Source of the DNA: Thermoleophilaceae bacterium | GTDB lineage: Bacteria; Actinomycetota; Thermoleophilia; Solirubrobacterales; Thermoleophilaceae | Direction: 5' to 3' | Length of the DNA stretch: 64,000 bases | NCBI GenBank assembly: GCA_030447725.1 | Contig: JAUJOQ010000001.1 | Span: 311,068 to 375,067 of the forward strand | Shown here: in pieces, positions 15,925 to 24,355 of the stretch | Layout: each line of letters begins with the position of its first letter | Position numbering within the stretch: the stretch's first letter is position 1 | Notes under the pieces: generated by a model | What the model was told of the DNA's origin: nothing | The model's database searches: none | What the model saw: the letters and a program-made list of their open reading frames with translations, nothing else | Program-made: the position numbers and the translations under genes

Positions 15925-16433
15925 ATCTTGTTCCCGACGAAGTTGAGTGGCGTAGCCGCTGCGATCGAGATCGCCTGAGCGGCTATCTCCGGCACCCCGG
16001 TGACGCTGACCAGCATCTCGAGGATCGCCGCCGCGAACACGAAGGCGGTGAGGCTGACCACGAGGAAGCGGGAAGCCTGGAAGCCCGCGTGCCCCTCCCG
16101 CGCGCCGAAGGTCCAATGGCGGTTCCACCAGAAGTTGTTGGTCACGGCCACCGAGAAGGCCATCGTGGCGGCCACGAGGTGGTGCAGCCCGCCGGCCTGG
16201 AAGGCCAGCGCGAACACGGCCAGGTTGACCACGTAGCCCGAGCCGCCCACCGCGAGGAACTTCGCGAGCTGCACCCAGTTGTGGCGGCGCCTCAGCCCCG
16301 CGCGGACCCTCGTACGGGAACCGTCCTCGCGCGCCGGGGCGTCGAGGCCCCTCACCCGCTCGGAAGGACTTGGCACGGATGCAGAGTCCTTCATGCCCCC
16401 GGAAGGATTTGGCACGGACGCCGAATCCTTCAC
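15891..16433 (-). CDS. GtrA-family membrane protein
   Basis: GtrA-like proteins are small four-helix flippase-type partners of polyprenyl-phosphate-sugar glycosyltransferases. The 180 residues contain KFLAVGGSGYVVNLAVFAL, NNFWWNRHWTFG and the final FVGNKMWSFG, all family hallmarks. GTG 16433 overlaps the preceding stop by 4 nt; an in-frame ATG lies at 16394. The first ~26 residues are two copies of a 13-residue unit (VKDSASVPNPSGG-like) encoded by a tandem 39-bp palindromic repeat, so the native protein probably began after it. Confidence 0.85.
   Translation of the reverse strand: MKDSASVPNPSGGMKDSASVPSPSERVRGLDAPAREDGSRTRVRAGLRRRHNWVQLAKFLAVGGSGYVVNLAVFALAFQAGGLHHLVAATMAFSVAVTNNFWWNRHWTFGAREGHAGFQASRFLVVSLTAFVFAAAILEMLVSVTGVPEIAAQAISIAAATPLNFVGNKMWSFGTASRGL
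16362..16433. repeat. Family 2 palindromic repeat, two copies at the gtrA start
   Basis: Two copies offset by 39 bp. On the minus strand each reads TGAAGGAyTC, a spacer GCrTCCGTGCC, then AArTCCTTCC. Arms pair: AAGGATT with AATCCTT in one copy, AAGGACT with AGTCCTT in the other, a compensatory change. Each unit carries a start codon (GTG or ATG) in the gtrA frame. Confidence 0.75.
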
Positions 16434-17896
16434 GCACTCACCCCGAAGTGGTCGAGCACCATCGGGGTGACGTCTTCGATCGACCAGCGCTCGCGCTCGT
16501 TGGCGCGCTCGGGGCCGATGCCGCTCATGAGCAGCACCCCGAGCGAGTCGCAGCGGTGCAGCGATCCGTGGCTGCCGCCGCCCACGTGGTCGTGTCCACC
16601 CCAGTCCGCGAACTCGTGGCCGGGCTCGGCCGACACGAGCACGTCGCCGCCCCGCGGGCATCTGAGCGCCGACCAGAGCCGCCCGAGCGCGTGCGGGTAG
16701 TCGTTGCTGCGCACCCCTCCCGCGGCGATGGTGAGATCGAGCACCGCATCCTCGCCCTCCACGCTCCAGCAAGCTCCGCGCACATCCTCGAACTCTCCGC
16801 CGGGGGCAAAGCGCAGCTCGCCGCGGCTGCTGTGCACCACCCCCTGACCGTCCTCGCGCCACGCCACGAGGTCGATGCCTTTCACGCCCGCGAGGTCGGC
16901 GGCGATGTCCGGGGCCAGCTCGTCCCGGCGCTCCTCGTCGATCACGTAGACCTGCCCGGAGCGCGCGCCCGGGCACACCGCTATCTCGGCTTCCTCGGGG
17001 GCCTGGTCGGAGGGCAGCAGGATCCGCCGATGCTCGAGCGCGCCGGCCAGGCTGATGCTCGTCTCGATCGGGTTCTGGGAGTGATCGGACATAACGATCA
17101 CCGCGTGCTCGTCGAGAAAGGTCTCCGGCCCGCCGCCGGCGTGCATCAGCCGGTCGAGCGCGCGGTCGGCCTCGGCGATCGAGTGGGGCTGCTCCGTGGG
17201 GCCGGCTCGGTGGGAGTAGGTGTCGTTGTCGGGCAGGGAGAAGAGCAGGAAGTCGAACAGGTCGTTCTCAACGAGGTGGGCGCCCACACAGCCGGCGTGG
17301 CGGTCGCGCTGTCCCGGCATCCCGAGGGTTGAGAAGCAGCCCGTGCCCTGCGAGTCGAAGATGTCCGCGTAGAAGAGCTCGCGCGCCGCCCACACGGCGT
17401 GGCGGAACTGGGCCGCCTCGGCAAGCCGGCTGTAGGGCGAGTCGGTGGATGGCTCGTGGCGGTGGCGGCCGCGATAGATCAGATAGGTGGTGCACGCGGT
17501 GCGGAGGCCGGCGTCGTCGAGGTGCTCGAACACGGTGCGGCGCTCCTGGGTCAGGTGCGCGTGGTTCATGTTGTACACGGTGTCCATCAGCGACCGGAAC
17601 ACCCCGAACGCGCGGGTGGCCGGGAAGGAGCTGCCGTACTCCACGTAGCGCTCCTCCCCGCGGTGATACCAGTTCATCGAGGGGATCAGCGAGTCCCCGG
17701 GGCCGAGTCCCGTGGCTATGGCGGAGGCGGCGACCGGGGTGATCGAGGGGAAGGTGGAGACGCAGTCGTCCACGTACACGCCGCGGTCCATGATCGCCTT
17801 CAGCGCCGGAGCCCGACCCGCGGCCACTGCCTGCTGGAGGGCCTGGGGGTCCAGCGCGTCGATCACCGCGAGGACCACCTTGGCGGGCCCGCTCAT
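16430..17896 (-). CDS. Alkaline phosphatase superfamily (nucleotide pyrophosphatase/phosphodiesterase-like) protein
   Basis: The 488-residue hydrolase has the N-terminal metal Asp in VLAVIDALDP, the nucleophile region STFPSITPVAAS (Ser/Thr), a metal cluster in FSLPDNDTYSHRAG, then VIVMSDHSQNP and a C-terminal WGGHDHVGGGSHG motif. No signal peptide is seen, so it probably acts in the cytoplasm or at the inner face. Its ATG overlaps the DUF4126-like stop and its stop overlaps gtrA. Context suggests removal of a phospho-head group in an envelope lipid or glycan pathway; the substrate is unknown. Confidence 0.82.
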   Translation of the reverse strand: MSGPAKVVLAVIDALDPQALQQAVAAGRAPALKAIMDRGVYVDDCVSTFPSITPVAASAIATGLGPGDSLIPSMNWYHRGEERYVEYGSSFPATRAFGVFRSLMDTVYNMNHAHLTQERRTVFEHLDDAGLRTACTTYLIYRGRHRHEPSTDSPYSRLAEAAQFRHAVWAARELFYADIFDSQGTGCFSTLGMPGQRDRHAGCVGAHLVENDLFDFLLFSLPDNDTYSHRAGPTEQPHSIAEADRALDRLMHAGGGPETFLDEHAVIVMSDHSQNPIETSISLAGALEHRRILLPSDQAPEEAEIAVCPGARSGQVYVIDEERRDELAPDIAADLAGVKGIDLVAWREDGQGVVHSSRGELRFAPGGEFEDVRGACWSVEGEDAVLDLTIAAGGVRSNDYPHALGRLWSALRCPRGGDVLVSAEPGHEFADWGGHDHVGGGSHGSLHRCDSLGVLLMSGIGPERANERERWSIEDVTPMVLDHFGVSA

Positions 17897-18471
17897 CTCA
17901 GGATCCGCAGGCCGGCGTACTTGCGGTCACCCTGGCCGCGGCCACGGACCAGCAGCACGGCGAACGCCGCGAGCGCGAGGAAGGCCACGGGCGCGACGAA
18001 GATGGCGATGGCTGCCAGCGCGAGCGCTGCGGCATCGGCGTAGACGGTGAGCAGCGCGGCCGCCCCCTCGTCCAGGCGCCGCCCCGCACGCTCCAACACG
18101 CCGCTCACCGCTGCATAGGCAAGCGCGGCGCAGAGGACGCCCGCGACGATCCCGGCCGCCGCGGAACGGTCCCCGGCCGCCAGCGAGCCCGCGAACAGCA
18201 GCGCTCCGAGCACGACTGCGATCACGCCGGTGGCGAGCCCGAGCACGCGACGGTTCGCGCCCGAACGTTCAGCCAGGTAGGAAGCCACCGCGAGCGCCAG
18301 CACGGCAAGCAGGAACTCCGGCGACTCGAGGAACTGCCAACCCGACCCGTCGAAATCGAGGCCGATGTCCCCCCTGGCGAGAGCCCCCGCCAACAGCGGC
18401 GGCAGGTAGGGGCGCACGCCGCTGGCGCCGGCGAGGCCGGCGCCCTGGCCGATGTCGAGGAGGAGGCTCAT
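17893..18471 (-). CDS. DUF4126-like membrane protein
   Basis: The 192-residue integral membrane protein resembles DUF4126 in its N-terminal LAGASGVRPYLPPLLAGALARG segment and about five hydrophobic helices. Function unknown for the family. ATG 18471 is chosen because the 56 upstream codons of the ORF track lack hydrophobic character and overlap the divergent aminotransferase gene. It is the first gene of the minus-strand envelope operon that runs to the GT87-like gene. Confidence 0.7.
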   Translation of the reverse strand: MSLLLDIGQGAGLAGASGVRPYLPPLLAGALARGDIGLDFDGSGWQFLESPEFLLAVLALAVASYLAERSGANRRVLGLATGVIAVVLGALLFAGSLAAGDRSAAAGIVAGVLCAALAYAAVSGVLERAGRRLDEGAAALLTVYADAAALALAAIAIFVAPVAFLALAAFAVLLVRGRGQGDRKYAGLRILR

Positions 18472-18624
18472 TAGAAACGGTGCAGTGCTGGCCAAAGAGC
18501 CCCCGGTGCGACCGATACGCTTCGGCGGCCCCACGATAGAGGACCGACGCGGCGGATCACAGCGACCCACGAAGCGGTCCCCTCGGGCACGAGGACGCCC
18601 GGCAGCGGCGACGAAACCAACGAA

Positions 18625-20004
18625 ATGAGCTCCCCGCAAAAGCCCCCGTCGCGCTCAACGTCGCGCGACCTCGAGCGCTATGCGGGCCTGTTTGCCTCCC
18701 GCACGCGGATGATGACCTCCTCGGCGATGCGCGACCTCATGGCCATCACCGCCCGTCCCGAGGTGATCTCCCTGGCCGGCGGGCTGCCCGACACTTCCAC
18801 CTTCCCGCCTGAGACCTTCGCCGCGGTGACTGCCAAGATCGCGGAGGAATCCTGCGCCAAGGCGCTGCAGTACGGCCCCACGGACGGGCTCGACGAGACC
18901 AAAGGATGCATCGCGGAGGTGATGGCCGCCGAGGGGATGCACGCCCACCACGAGGACATCGTGGTGACCACCGGCGGCCAGCAGGTGATCGACCTGGTCA
19001 CGAAGACGCTGATCGACCCGGGCGACGTGATCATCGCCGAGGGCCCCACCTACCCGGGCGCCGTGCCCGTGTTCAACGCCTACCAGGCCGACGTCGTGCA
19101 GGTCGACATGGACTCGGACGGCATGCGCGTCGACCTCCTCGAGGAGACGCTGGACCGCCTCGGCCGCGAGGGGCGCAGGCCCAAGTTCATCTACACCGTG
19201 CCGAGCTTTCAGAACCCGGCGGGGGTCACGATGTCGCTGCCCCGCCGGCGACGGTTGGTAGAGGTGGCCAACCAACGCGAGCTGCTCGTACTCGAGGACA
19301 ACCCGTACGGGCTCCTGCGCTACGAGGGCGAGCCGCTCCCACCGCTCTTCTCGCTCGACGGCGGCGTGTTCGTGATGTACCTCGGCACCTTCTCCAAGAT
19401 CCTCTCGCCCGGCATCCGGCTGGGGTGGGTCGTGGCCCCGCCCCCGGTGCTCGAGAAGATCAACCTCGGCAAGCAGGAGGCCGACCTCTGCACCTCGACC
19501 CTTTCGCAGTTGATGGTGCAGGCCTACTTCAAGCAAGGGGACTGGCGCGACTACGTGGGCTCGCTGAGCGAGATCTACCGCTCGAGGCGCGACGCTATGC
19601 TCGCCGCGCTCGCCGATCATTTCCCGCGCGAGGCGGAGTGGACGCGGCCCGCGGGCGGGCTGTTCATCTGGGCCACGCTGCCGAGCTACATCGACACCAC
19701 CGACCTGCTGGCCCGCGCTTTACGCGACAACGTCGCGTTCGTGCCCGGCGCCGCCGCTTTCCTCGACGGCCGCGGACACAGCTCCATGCGCCTCAACTTC
19801 TCCGGCTGTGACGAGGCCCGGCTGCGCGAGGGCATTCGCCGGATCGGCGAGGTGATCAAGGAGCAGGTGGCGCTGTACGGCACCCTGACCGGCGAACTCG
19901 GCACGGTGAAGACCGAGGAGGTCCCGGACACCGAGGGCGAGGGCGGGCGGCTGGTCGAGCTGCCGCGGCGGCCGGCCCGCGGCCGGCGGGCGGGCGGCGC
20001 GTGA
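18625..20004 (+). CDS. PLP-dependent aminotransferase (2-aminoadipate transaminase / MocR-like class I)
   Basis: The 459-residue fold-type I aminotransferase has SLAGGLPDTSTFP, LQYGPTDGLDETK, TTGGQQVIDLV, YTVPSFQNPAGVTMS and the PLP lysine in GTFSKILSPGIRLGWV. This set matches LysN/aminoadipate aminotransferases, which have broad specificity. No helix-turn-helix domain is present. The C-terminal 40 residues are a charged tail absent from most relatives. Its stop overlaps the ddl start (GTGA), so the two are coupled; supply of an amino acid for the ligase is possible but unproven. Confidence 0.88.
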   Translation: MSSPQKPPSRSTSRDLERYAGLFASRTRMMTSSAMRDLMAITARPEVISLAGGLPDTSTFPPETFAAVTAKIAEESCAKALQYGPTDGLDETKGCIAEVMAAEGMHAHHEDIVVTTGGQQVIDLVTKTLIDPGDVIIAEGPTYPGAVPVFNAYQADVVQVDMDSDGMRVDLLEETLDRLGREGRRPKFIYTVPSFQNPAGVTMSLPRRRRLVEVANQRELLVLEDNPYGLLRYEGEPLPPLFSLDGGVFVMYLGTFSKILSPGIRLGWVVAPPPVLEKINLGKQEADLCTSTLSQLMVQAYFKQGDWRDYVGSLSEIYRSRRDAMLAALADHFPREAEWTRPAGGLFIWATLPSYIDTTDLLARALRDNVAFVPGAAAFLDGRGHSSMRLNFSGCDEARLREGIRRIGEVIKEQVALYGTLTGELGTVKTEEVPDTEGEGGRLVELPRRPARGRRAGGA

Positions 20005-20960
20005 GCCGCATCGCCGTGCTCAAGGGGGGCAGCTCCCTCGAGCGCCAGGTGTCGCTGCGCTCCGGTGCACGGGTGGAGGATGCGCTCGAGCGGCTCGGTC
20101 ACGATGTCGTCGGCATCGACGTGGGTCCCGACCTCATTCGCAGGCTGCGTGAGGAGCGAGCCGAAGCGGCCTTCGTGTCCCTGCACGGTCGCGGCGGCGA
20201 GGACGGCACGGTGCAGGAGCTGCTGGAGATCCTCGACGTGCCCTACACCGGGTCCGGGGTGTTGGCGTGCATCCGGGCGACCGACAAGGTGCTGACGAAG
20301 CACCTGCTGCTCGAGGCCGGCATACCCACGCCCGAGTTCTTCGCCTTCACGCAGGCGGCGTTCCGCGAGCTTGGTGCCGCAGAGATGCTTCCCGCCATCG
20401 CCGCGCGGCTCGACTTCCCCATTGTCGTGAAGCCTTCGAGCCAGGGCTCCGCGCTCGGGATCAAGTTCGCACGCACACCCGACGACGTGCCCGCCGCCCT
20501 GGTGGCCGCCTTCTCCTACGACGCCCGCGTGCTGCTCGAACGCCACGTGGAGGGACGTGACCTCGCCGTGTCCGTGCTCGACGGCGCCGAGGGGCCCGTG
20601 GCGCTACCGGTGGTCGAGGCGGTGCCCCATGAGGAGGACTTCTATGACTTCGAGGCGCGCTACGAGATCGGCCGCACCGGGTTCATCTGCCCGGCGCGGC
20701 TGGCGCCGGGCACCACCGAGCGCGCCCAGGCGCTGGCGCTGGCCTGCCACCGTCTGCTCGGGTGCTCGGGGTTCAGCCGCGTCGACCTGATGCTCGACGG
20801 ATCCGACGAGCTGTACGTCCTCGAGGCGAATCCGATCCCGGGGCTGACCGACACCAGTCTCCTGCCCCAGGCGGCGGAAGCGGCCGGCCTCGGCTTCGAT
20901 CAGCTTGTGGCCCGGATCCTCGAGCTGGCCTTCGAGCGCGCCGCGGGCACGCCGGCCTAG
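20001..20960 (+). CDS. ddl: D-alanine--D-alanine ligase (paralogue 1)
   Basis: A 319-residue ATP-grasp ligase with LKGGSSLERQVSLRSG at the N-terminus, HGRGGEDGTVQE, VVKPSSQGSALGI, the omega-loop EDFYDFEARY and LEANPIPGLTDTS. These are Ddl signatures for ATP, D-Ala and Mg binding. GTG 20001 overlaps the aminotransferase stop. A second Ddl is encoded at 49928 next to pknB, and the two differ in the loop after YDFEARY (here EIGRTGFICPA). Which one makes D-Ala-D-Ala for peptidoglycan, and whether this one takes another substrate, cannot be decided here. Confidence 0.88.
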   Translation: MSRIAVLKGGSSLERQVSLRSGARVEDALERLGHDVVGIDVGPDLIRRLREERAEAAFVSLHGRGGEDGTVQELLEILDVPYTGSGVLACIRATDKVLTKHLLLEAGIPTPEFFAFTQAAFRELGAAEMLPAIAARLDFPIVVKPSSQGSALGIKFARTPDDVPAALVAAFSYDARVLLERHVEGRDLAVSVLDGAEGPVALPVVEAVPHEEDFYDFEARYEIGRTGFICPARLAPGTTERAQALALACHRLLGCSGFSRVDLMLDGSDELYVLEANPIPGLTDTSLLPQAAEAAGLGFDQLVARILELAFERAAGTPA

Positions 20961-20969
20961 CTTGGCCCG

Positions 20970-21482
20970 TCAGCTCGTCTGGTCGGGCTCTTCGTCGGAC
21001 TCGCCGGCAAAGTCCTCCGGCGAGACGTTGTCGAGGAAGTCCTTGAACTTCTCGACGACCTCCTCCTGGTCCTCGACCTCGTGCTCGAACTCGATCGCGG
21101 ATTCCGAGATCACGTCCTCCGCGGCGAAGATCGAGGCGCCCGTGCGCACGGCCAGCGCCAGCGCGTCCGAGGGGCGCGAGTCGATCTCCATCTCGCGGCC
21201 GTTCATCTGCAGGGTGATGGCCGCGTAGAACGTGTTCTCGCGCAGCTCGGTGACCGCGACCCTCGTGCAAGATACCTCGAGCTCTGACAGCACGTCGTTG
21301 ATCAGGTCGTGAGTCATGGGCCGCGGGGTATTGGCGCCCTGAAGCTTCATGAGGATGGCCGCAGCCTCGGGATGCCCGATCCAGATAGGTAGGAACCTGT
21401 TGCCCTCGCGGGTCTTCAGGAGCACGATCGGCTGCTTGCCGACCATGTCGAAGCTGACTCCGTAGATGACCATCTCCTGCAT
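20970..21482 (-). CDS. Bifunctional nuclease domain protein (DUF151)
   Basis: The 170-residue protein belongs to the BFN/DUF151 family: VIYGVSFDMVGKQPIVLLK, LPIWIGHPEAAAI, TRPMTHDL-like segment and SRPSDALALAVR. Plant members have DNase/RNase activity; bacterial function is unclear. The C-terminal ~30 residues are acidic. ATG 21482 gives the family N-terminus; the ORF track's 18 extra codons do not. A TAGACT box lies about 45 nt upstream on the minus strand. It converges on ddl with a 9-nt gap. Confidence 0.9.
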   Translation of the reverse strand: MQEMVIYGVSFDMVGKQPIVLLKTREGNRFLPIWIGHPEAAAILMKLQGANTPRPMTHDLINDVLSELEVSCTRVAVTELRENTFYAAITLQMNGREMEIDSRPSDALALAVRTGASIFAAEDVISESAIEFEHEVEDQEEVVEKFKDFLDNVSPEDFAGESDEEPDQTS

Positions 21483-21594
21483 ACGCGAACCGCTCCTCGT
21501 ACTGGGCCCGGTGGCCGGTTTCCACAGTCTAGTCATGCGGCCCGGCGCCGCCGAGCATCCTGCGACAGCGCCCGCGGCGCGACGCCGGGGCCGC

Positions 21595-21600
21595 TAGAAT
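21595..21600 (+). promoter_or_regulatory. -10-like element of the tRNA-Ile promoter
   Basis: TAGAAT ends 12 nt before the tRNA 5' end, the distance expected for a tRNA transcription start. No convincing -35 box is seen. Confidence 0.45.
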
Positions 21601-21612
21601 CGCCCCGCCCGA

Positions 21613-21686
21613 GGGCGATTAGCTCAGCTGGTTAGAGCGCGTCTCTGATAAGGACGAGGTCCCTGGTTCGAGTCCAGGATCGCCCA
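21613..21686 (+). tRNA. tRNA-Ile (GAT anticodon)
   Basis: The 74-nt cloverleaf has acceptor arms GGGCGAT/ATCGCCC, a D arm with AGCTCAGCTGGTTAGAGC, an anticodon stem CGTCT/GGACG with loop CTGATAA (anticodon GAT) and a T arm with GGTTCGAGTCC. The 3' discriminator is A; CCA is not encoded. Confidence 0.97.
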
Positions 21687-21687
21687 T

Positions 21688-21789
21688 CTCGCGGTCGTAT
21701 GGCTTCGTCTGGCGGTGTCCTCGGTCGGGGACAGCCTGAAGGCTTGTCCCCTCCCTGCGTCCTTGCCAGACTCGCCCTACGACCGAGAG
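21688..21789. repeat. Large nested inverted repeat after tRNA-Ile
   Basis: Outer arms of about 25 nt (CTCGCGGTCGTATGG and CCTACGACCGAGAG, then GTCTGGC and GCCAGAC) enclose an inner hairpin at 21727-21751 with arms GGGGACA and TGTCCCC around CCTGAAGG. The outer arms have a few mismatches. This ~100-nt fold lies just downstream of the tRNA and between it and the end of parB. It may act as a terminator for both, or be a mobile palindromic element. Confidence 0.65.
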
Positions 21790-21850
21790 CCGCCGGACAA
21801 CAAATACTCCAGACACGGCCTCCTCACCCAGCCCCTCTTGCTCTCAGCTG

Positions 21851-22762
21851 CTAGGCCGCTTCTGAGAGCGTCGTGCCGTGGCGGCGCAGTACCCGCTCGG
21901 CCAGTTCGATCGCGTCACTTGGCGAGTCGAAGACCAGCTCGGCCTTTGCTCCGTCGCCCTTGGCGCGCATCTTCACCTCCTGTCCCAAGGCTGCCGTCAG
22001 GGCGTCTTCGGCCGCTGCCAGGGCGTCGGCCAGGTCGGGGTGGATCTGGCGCGGGCTCGCTGACCGGCTAGGGATACCTTCTTCAAGGCCCTTGGCTCGG
22101 CGCTCGGTCTCGCGGACCGACCAGGCATTGTCACGGGAGTCGCGGGCGAGGCGCTTGCGCGCGTCGTGGTCCTTGCACATCAGGATCGCGCGGCCGTGGC
22201 CCTCGGTGAGTGCACCCGACTCGATCAGCTCGAGGGCCTCGTCGGGCAGCTCGAGCAGGCGGATCAGGTTGGAGACGGCCACGCGGCTCTTGCCGACGCG
22301 CCGGCCCACCTCCCCCTTTGTCAGGCCAAGGTCCTCCACCAGCATCGCGCAGGCGCGCGCCTTCTCGAGCGCATTCAGGTCGACGCGGGCCATGTTCTCC
22401 GCGAGGGCGAGGTCGAGCCGCTCCCAGTCCTCGGCCTCGCGGACCATCGCCGGGATGTGGTCGAGCTCAGCCAGGCGGGCGGCGCGTAGCCGTCGCTCCC
22501 CGGCTACGAGCTCGAACGTCCCACCGGGGATCGGTCGAACGACAACCGGCTGGAGGATCCCACGCGACCGAATCGACTCCGCCAGCGCGAGGAGGGCGTC
22601 CTCGTCGAAGTCCCGGCGTGGCTGGCGCGGGTTCGGCCTGACGAGATCGAGCGGGATCTCCCGCAGGCCGGACCCATCGGTCCGTGACCGCGGCAGGATC
22701 GCCGCCAGTCCGCGGCCCATGCCGCGCTGACCGTGCGTGGGGTCGCGGCCGGTGTCAGGCAC
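21851..22762 (-). CDS. parB: Chromosome partitioning protein ParB
   Basis: A 303-residue CTP-dependent clamp that loads at parS and organises the origin. It has the GMGRGLAAIL N-terminal ParA-interacting motif, LRPNPRQPRRDFDE-type N-domain, the CTP/arginine box GERRLRAAR, the helix-turn-helix LTKGEVGRRVGKSRVAVSNLIRLL (split here as LTKGEVGRRVGKS and RVAVSNLIRLL) and a C-terminal dimerisation domain. GTG 22762 overlaps the parA stop by 8 nt. Two parS-like sites are in the window, in rsmG and dnaN. Confidence 0.95.
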   Translation of the reverse strand: MPDTGRDPTHGQRGMGRGLAAILPRSRTDGSGLREIPLDLVRPNPRQPRRDFDEDALLALAESIRSRGILQPVVVRPIPGGTFELVAGERRLRAARLAELDHIPAMVREAEDWERLDLALAENMARVDLNALEKARACAMLVEDLGLTKGEVGRRVGKSRVAVSNLIRLLELPDEALELIESGALTEGHGRAILMCKDHDARKRLARDSRDNAWSVRETERRAKGLEEGIPSRSASPRQIHPDLADALAAAEDALTAALGQEVKMRAKGDGAKAELVFDSPSDAIELAERVLRRHGTTLSEAA

Positions 22763-23513
22763 GAGCGGCCACCTCGCGCGCGAGCTTCAGGTAGGCGGCG
22801 GATCCGGCGCTCTGGGGAGCGTGGCGAATTGCGGGCAGGCCGAAGCTGGGGGCCTCGCCGAGCCGCACGTTGCGGGGGATGACTGTGTCCAAGACCAGCT
22901 CGGGGAAGTGCTCACGCACTTCTCGCTCGACGTCCTGCGCCAGCCGGGTGCGGGCATCGTGCATCGTGAGGATCATTCCCGCCACGGTGAGCCGGGGGTT
23001 GAGCTCGCGCTGGATCAGGGAGAGCGTGTCGAGCAGGCCGGCGAGGCCTTCGAGCGCGAAGTACTCGGTCTGCACGGGCACCAGCACGCGGTCGGCGGCC
23101 ACCAGCGCGTTGACCGTGAGCGGGCCGAGCGAAGGCGGGCAATCCAGGACGGTGAAGAGGAAGCGCTCGCGCACGTCGCCGAGCTGGTCGCGGAGGCGGG
23201 TCTCCGATCCGGGTAGGCGCGGCAGCTCGACGTTGGCCCCCGCGAGATCCGGGGTGGCCGCCACGGCCGAGAGGCGGGTGAACGCCGTGGGCCGGGCCGC
23301 CTCGGAGAGGGTGAGCTCCCCGCCGAGGCAGTCGTAGACACTTGGGCTGACATCTTTGGGGAGCCCGACCCCAACCGTGGCGTTGCACTGGGGGTCGAGA
23401 TCGACCAGCAGCGTGTCGTAGCCGGCGTCGGCGACGCTGGCCGCGACGTTGACGGCGGTCGTGGTCTTACCCACGCCGCCCTTCTGGTTGGCTATCGCGA
23501 AGATCGTGCCCAT
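22755..23513 (-). CDS. parA: Chromosome partitioning ATPase ParA
   Basis: The 252-residue ATPase starts MGTIFAIANQKGGVGKTTTA, giving the deviant Walker A KGGVGKT, followed by LLVDLDPQCNAT and LDCPPSLGPLT. It drives segregation of ParB-parS complexes by cycling on the nucleoid. ATG 23513 is chosen; the ORF track's extra 35 codons show no homology-like features. It is upstream of and overlapping with parB, in the standard origin-proximal position. Confidence 0.95.
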   Translation of the reverse strand: MGTIFAIANQKGGVGKTTTAVNVAASVADAGYDTLLVDLDPQCNATVGVGLPKDVSPSVYDCLGGELTLSEAARPTAFTRLSAVAATPDLAGANVELPRLPGSETRLRDQLGDVRERFLFTVLDCPPSLGPLTVNALVAADRVLVPVQTEYFALEGLAGLLDTLSLIQRELNPRLTVAGMILTMHDARTRLAQDVEREVREHFPELVLDTVIPRNVRLGEAPSFGLPAIRHAPQSAGSAAYLKLAREVAARA

Positions 23514-23647
23514 CGATGTCGCAAGGTAGAGGCGGGCGCGGTCGGAACTCGCCCCCCAAGGTGGGGAATTCGCACCCGAACGAGTGGCTCCTTCTCGGCT
23601 GTGGCCGCCCCGCTGCACCCACCGGCAGGCTCCGGTGCGGCTCGCGC

Positions 23648-24355
23648 TCAGGTCAGCGGGCGCTTGCGGGCCATGCCCGCGCGCCGCGGAAACCGGGCGG
23701 GCGTCGGGCCCACCTTGCGGTACACGTGCAGATGACGGTCCCGGGCGCCATGGAAGGGCGTCACCTTGCGTATCTCCTCACACTCGAGGCCGACGATGCT
23801 CGCGGCCGCCGCCGCGGAGCGCTCGGCCTCCGAGTCTCGCTTTCCCGTCCACGCCACGAGTGCGCCGCGTTCCCGCAGCAGCGGGGCCGCGTACTCGACG
23901 AGTACTCCAAGGGGGGCCACCGCTCGGGCGGTAACGACATCGTAGACGCCGGCCCCTTCATCTTTAGCCCACTCCTCCGCCCGCGCGCGCACGGCGCGGA
24001 AGTTGGTCAGGCCGGCGGCCGCGCCAAGGCGCCGGATAACGGCGCACTTGCGCGACGCGGCCTCGATCAGGTCAACGGAGGCGCTGGGCAGCGCCGCGGC
24101 CAGTGCCAGCCCGGGAAAGCCCGCTCCGGCCCCGACGTCGGCCACGGTCAGTGCGGTCGCCAAAGCCTCTACCGCCAACCCGCTGAGGCTGTCCGCCAAG
24201 TGCACGTCCAGCGCTCCCGGCGGCTGGCTCACGGTCGTGGGCGGATCCTCCTCGGCGCTCAGCGCATCCAGCAGCGCCTGCAACGCAAGGGCCGACTCGA
24301 CTCCTAAGCCGTGTCGCGCCGCGAGGGCCGCGACCGTTTCTCGTGAAACGGTCAA
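23648..24355 (-). CDS. rsmG: 16S rRNA (guanine-N7)-methyltransferase RsmG
   Basis: Methylates G527 (E. coli numbering) of 16S rRNA. The 235-residue protein has VADVGAGAGFPGLALA (SAM motif I), HLADSLSGL and the later TARAVAPLGVLVEY. The start is TTG at 24355, followed directly by codons reading TVSRET that contain a parS-like site. The TTG is within the edge of a family 3 repeat. The basic C-terminal tail (RRAGMARKRPLT) is an extension beyond the usual end. It lies between jag and parA on the same strand. Confidence 0.92.
   Translation of the reverse strand: MTVSRETVAALAARHGLGVESALALQALLDALSAEEDPPTTVSQPPGALDVHLADSLSGLAVEALATALTVADVGAGAGFPGLALAAALPSASVDLIEAASRKCAVIRRLGAAAGLTNFRAVRARAEEWAKDEGAGVYDVVTARAVAPLGVLVEYAAPLLRERGALVAWTGKRDSEAERSAAAAASIVGLECEEIRKVTPFHGARDRHLHVYRKVGPTPARFPRRAGMARKRPLT
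24335..24350. promoter_or_regulatory. parS: parS-like site in rsmG
   Basis: CGTTTCTCGTGAAACG matches the parS palindrome (core GTTTCACGTGAAAC) with one core mismatch. It lies in the first codons of rsmG, 0.8 kb from parA, a common position for ParB loading sites. Confidence 0.85.

Noticed and set aside
23560-23647. Possible degenerate family 1 repeat between parA and rsmG
   Set aside because: Only CTCCGGTGCGG plus a few bases match; no hairpin arms, so chance is likely at this GC content.
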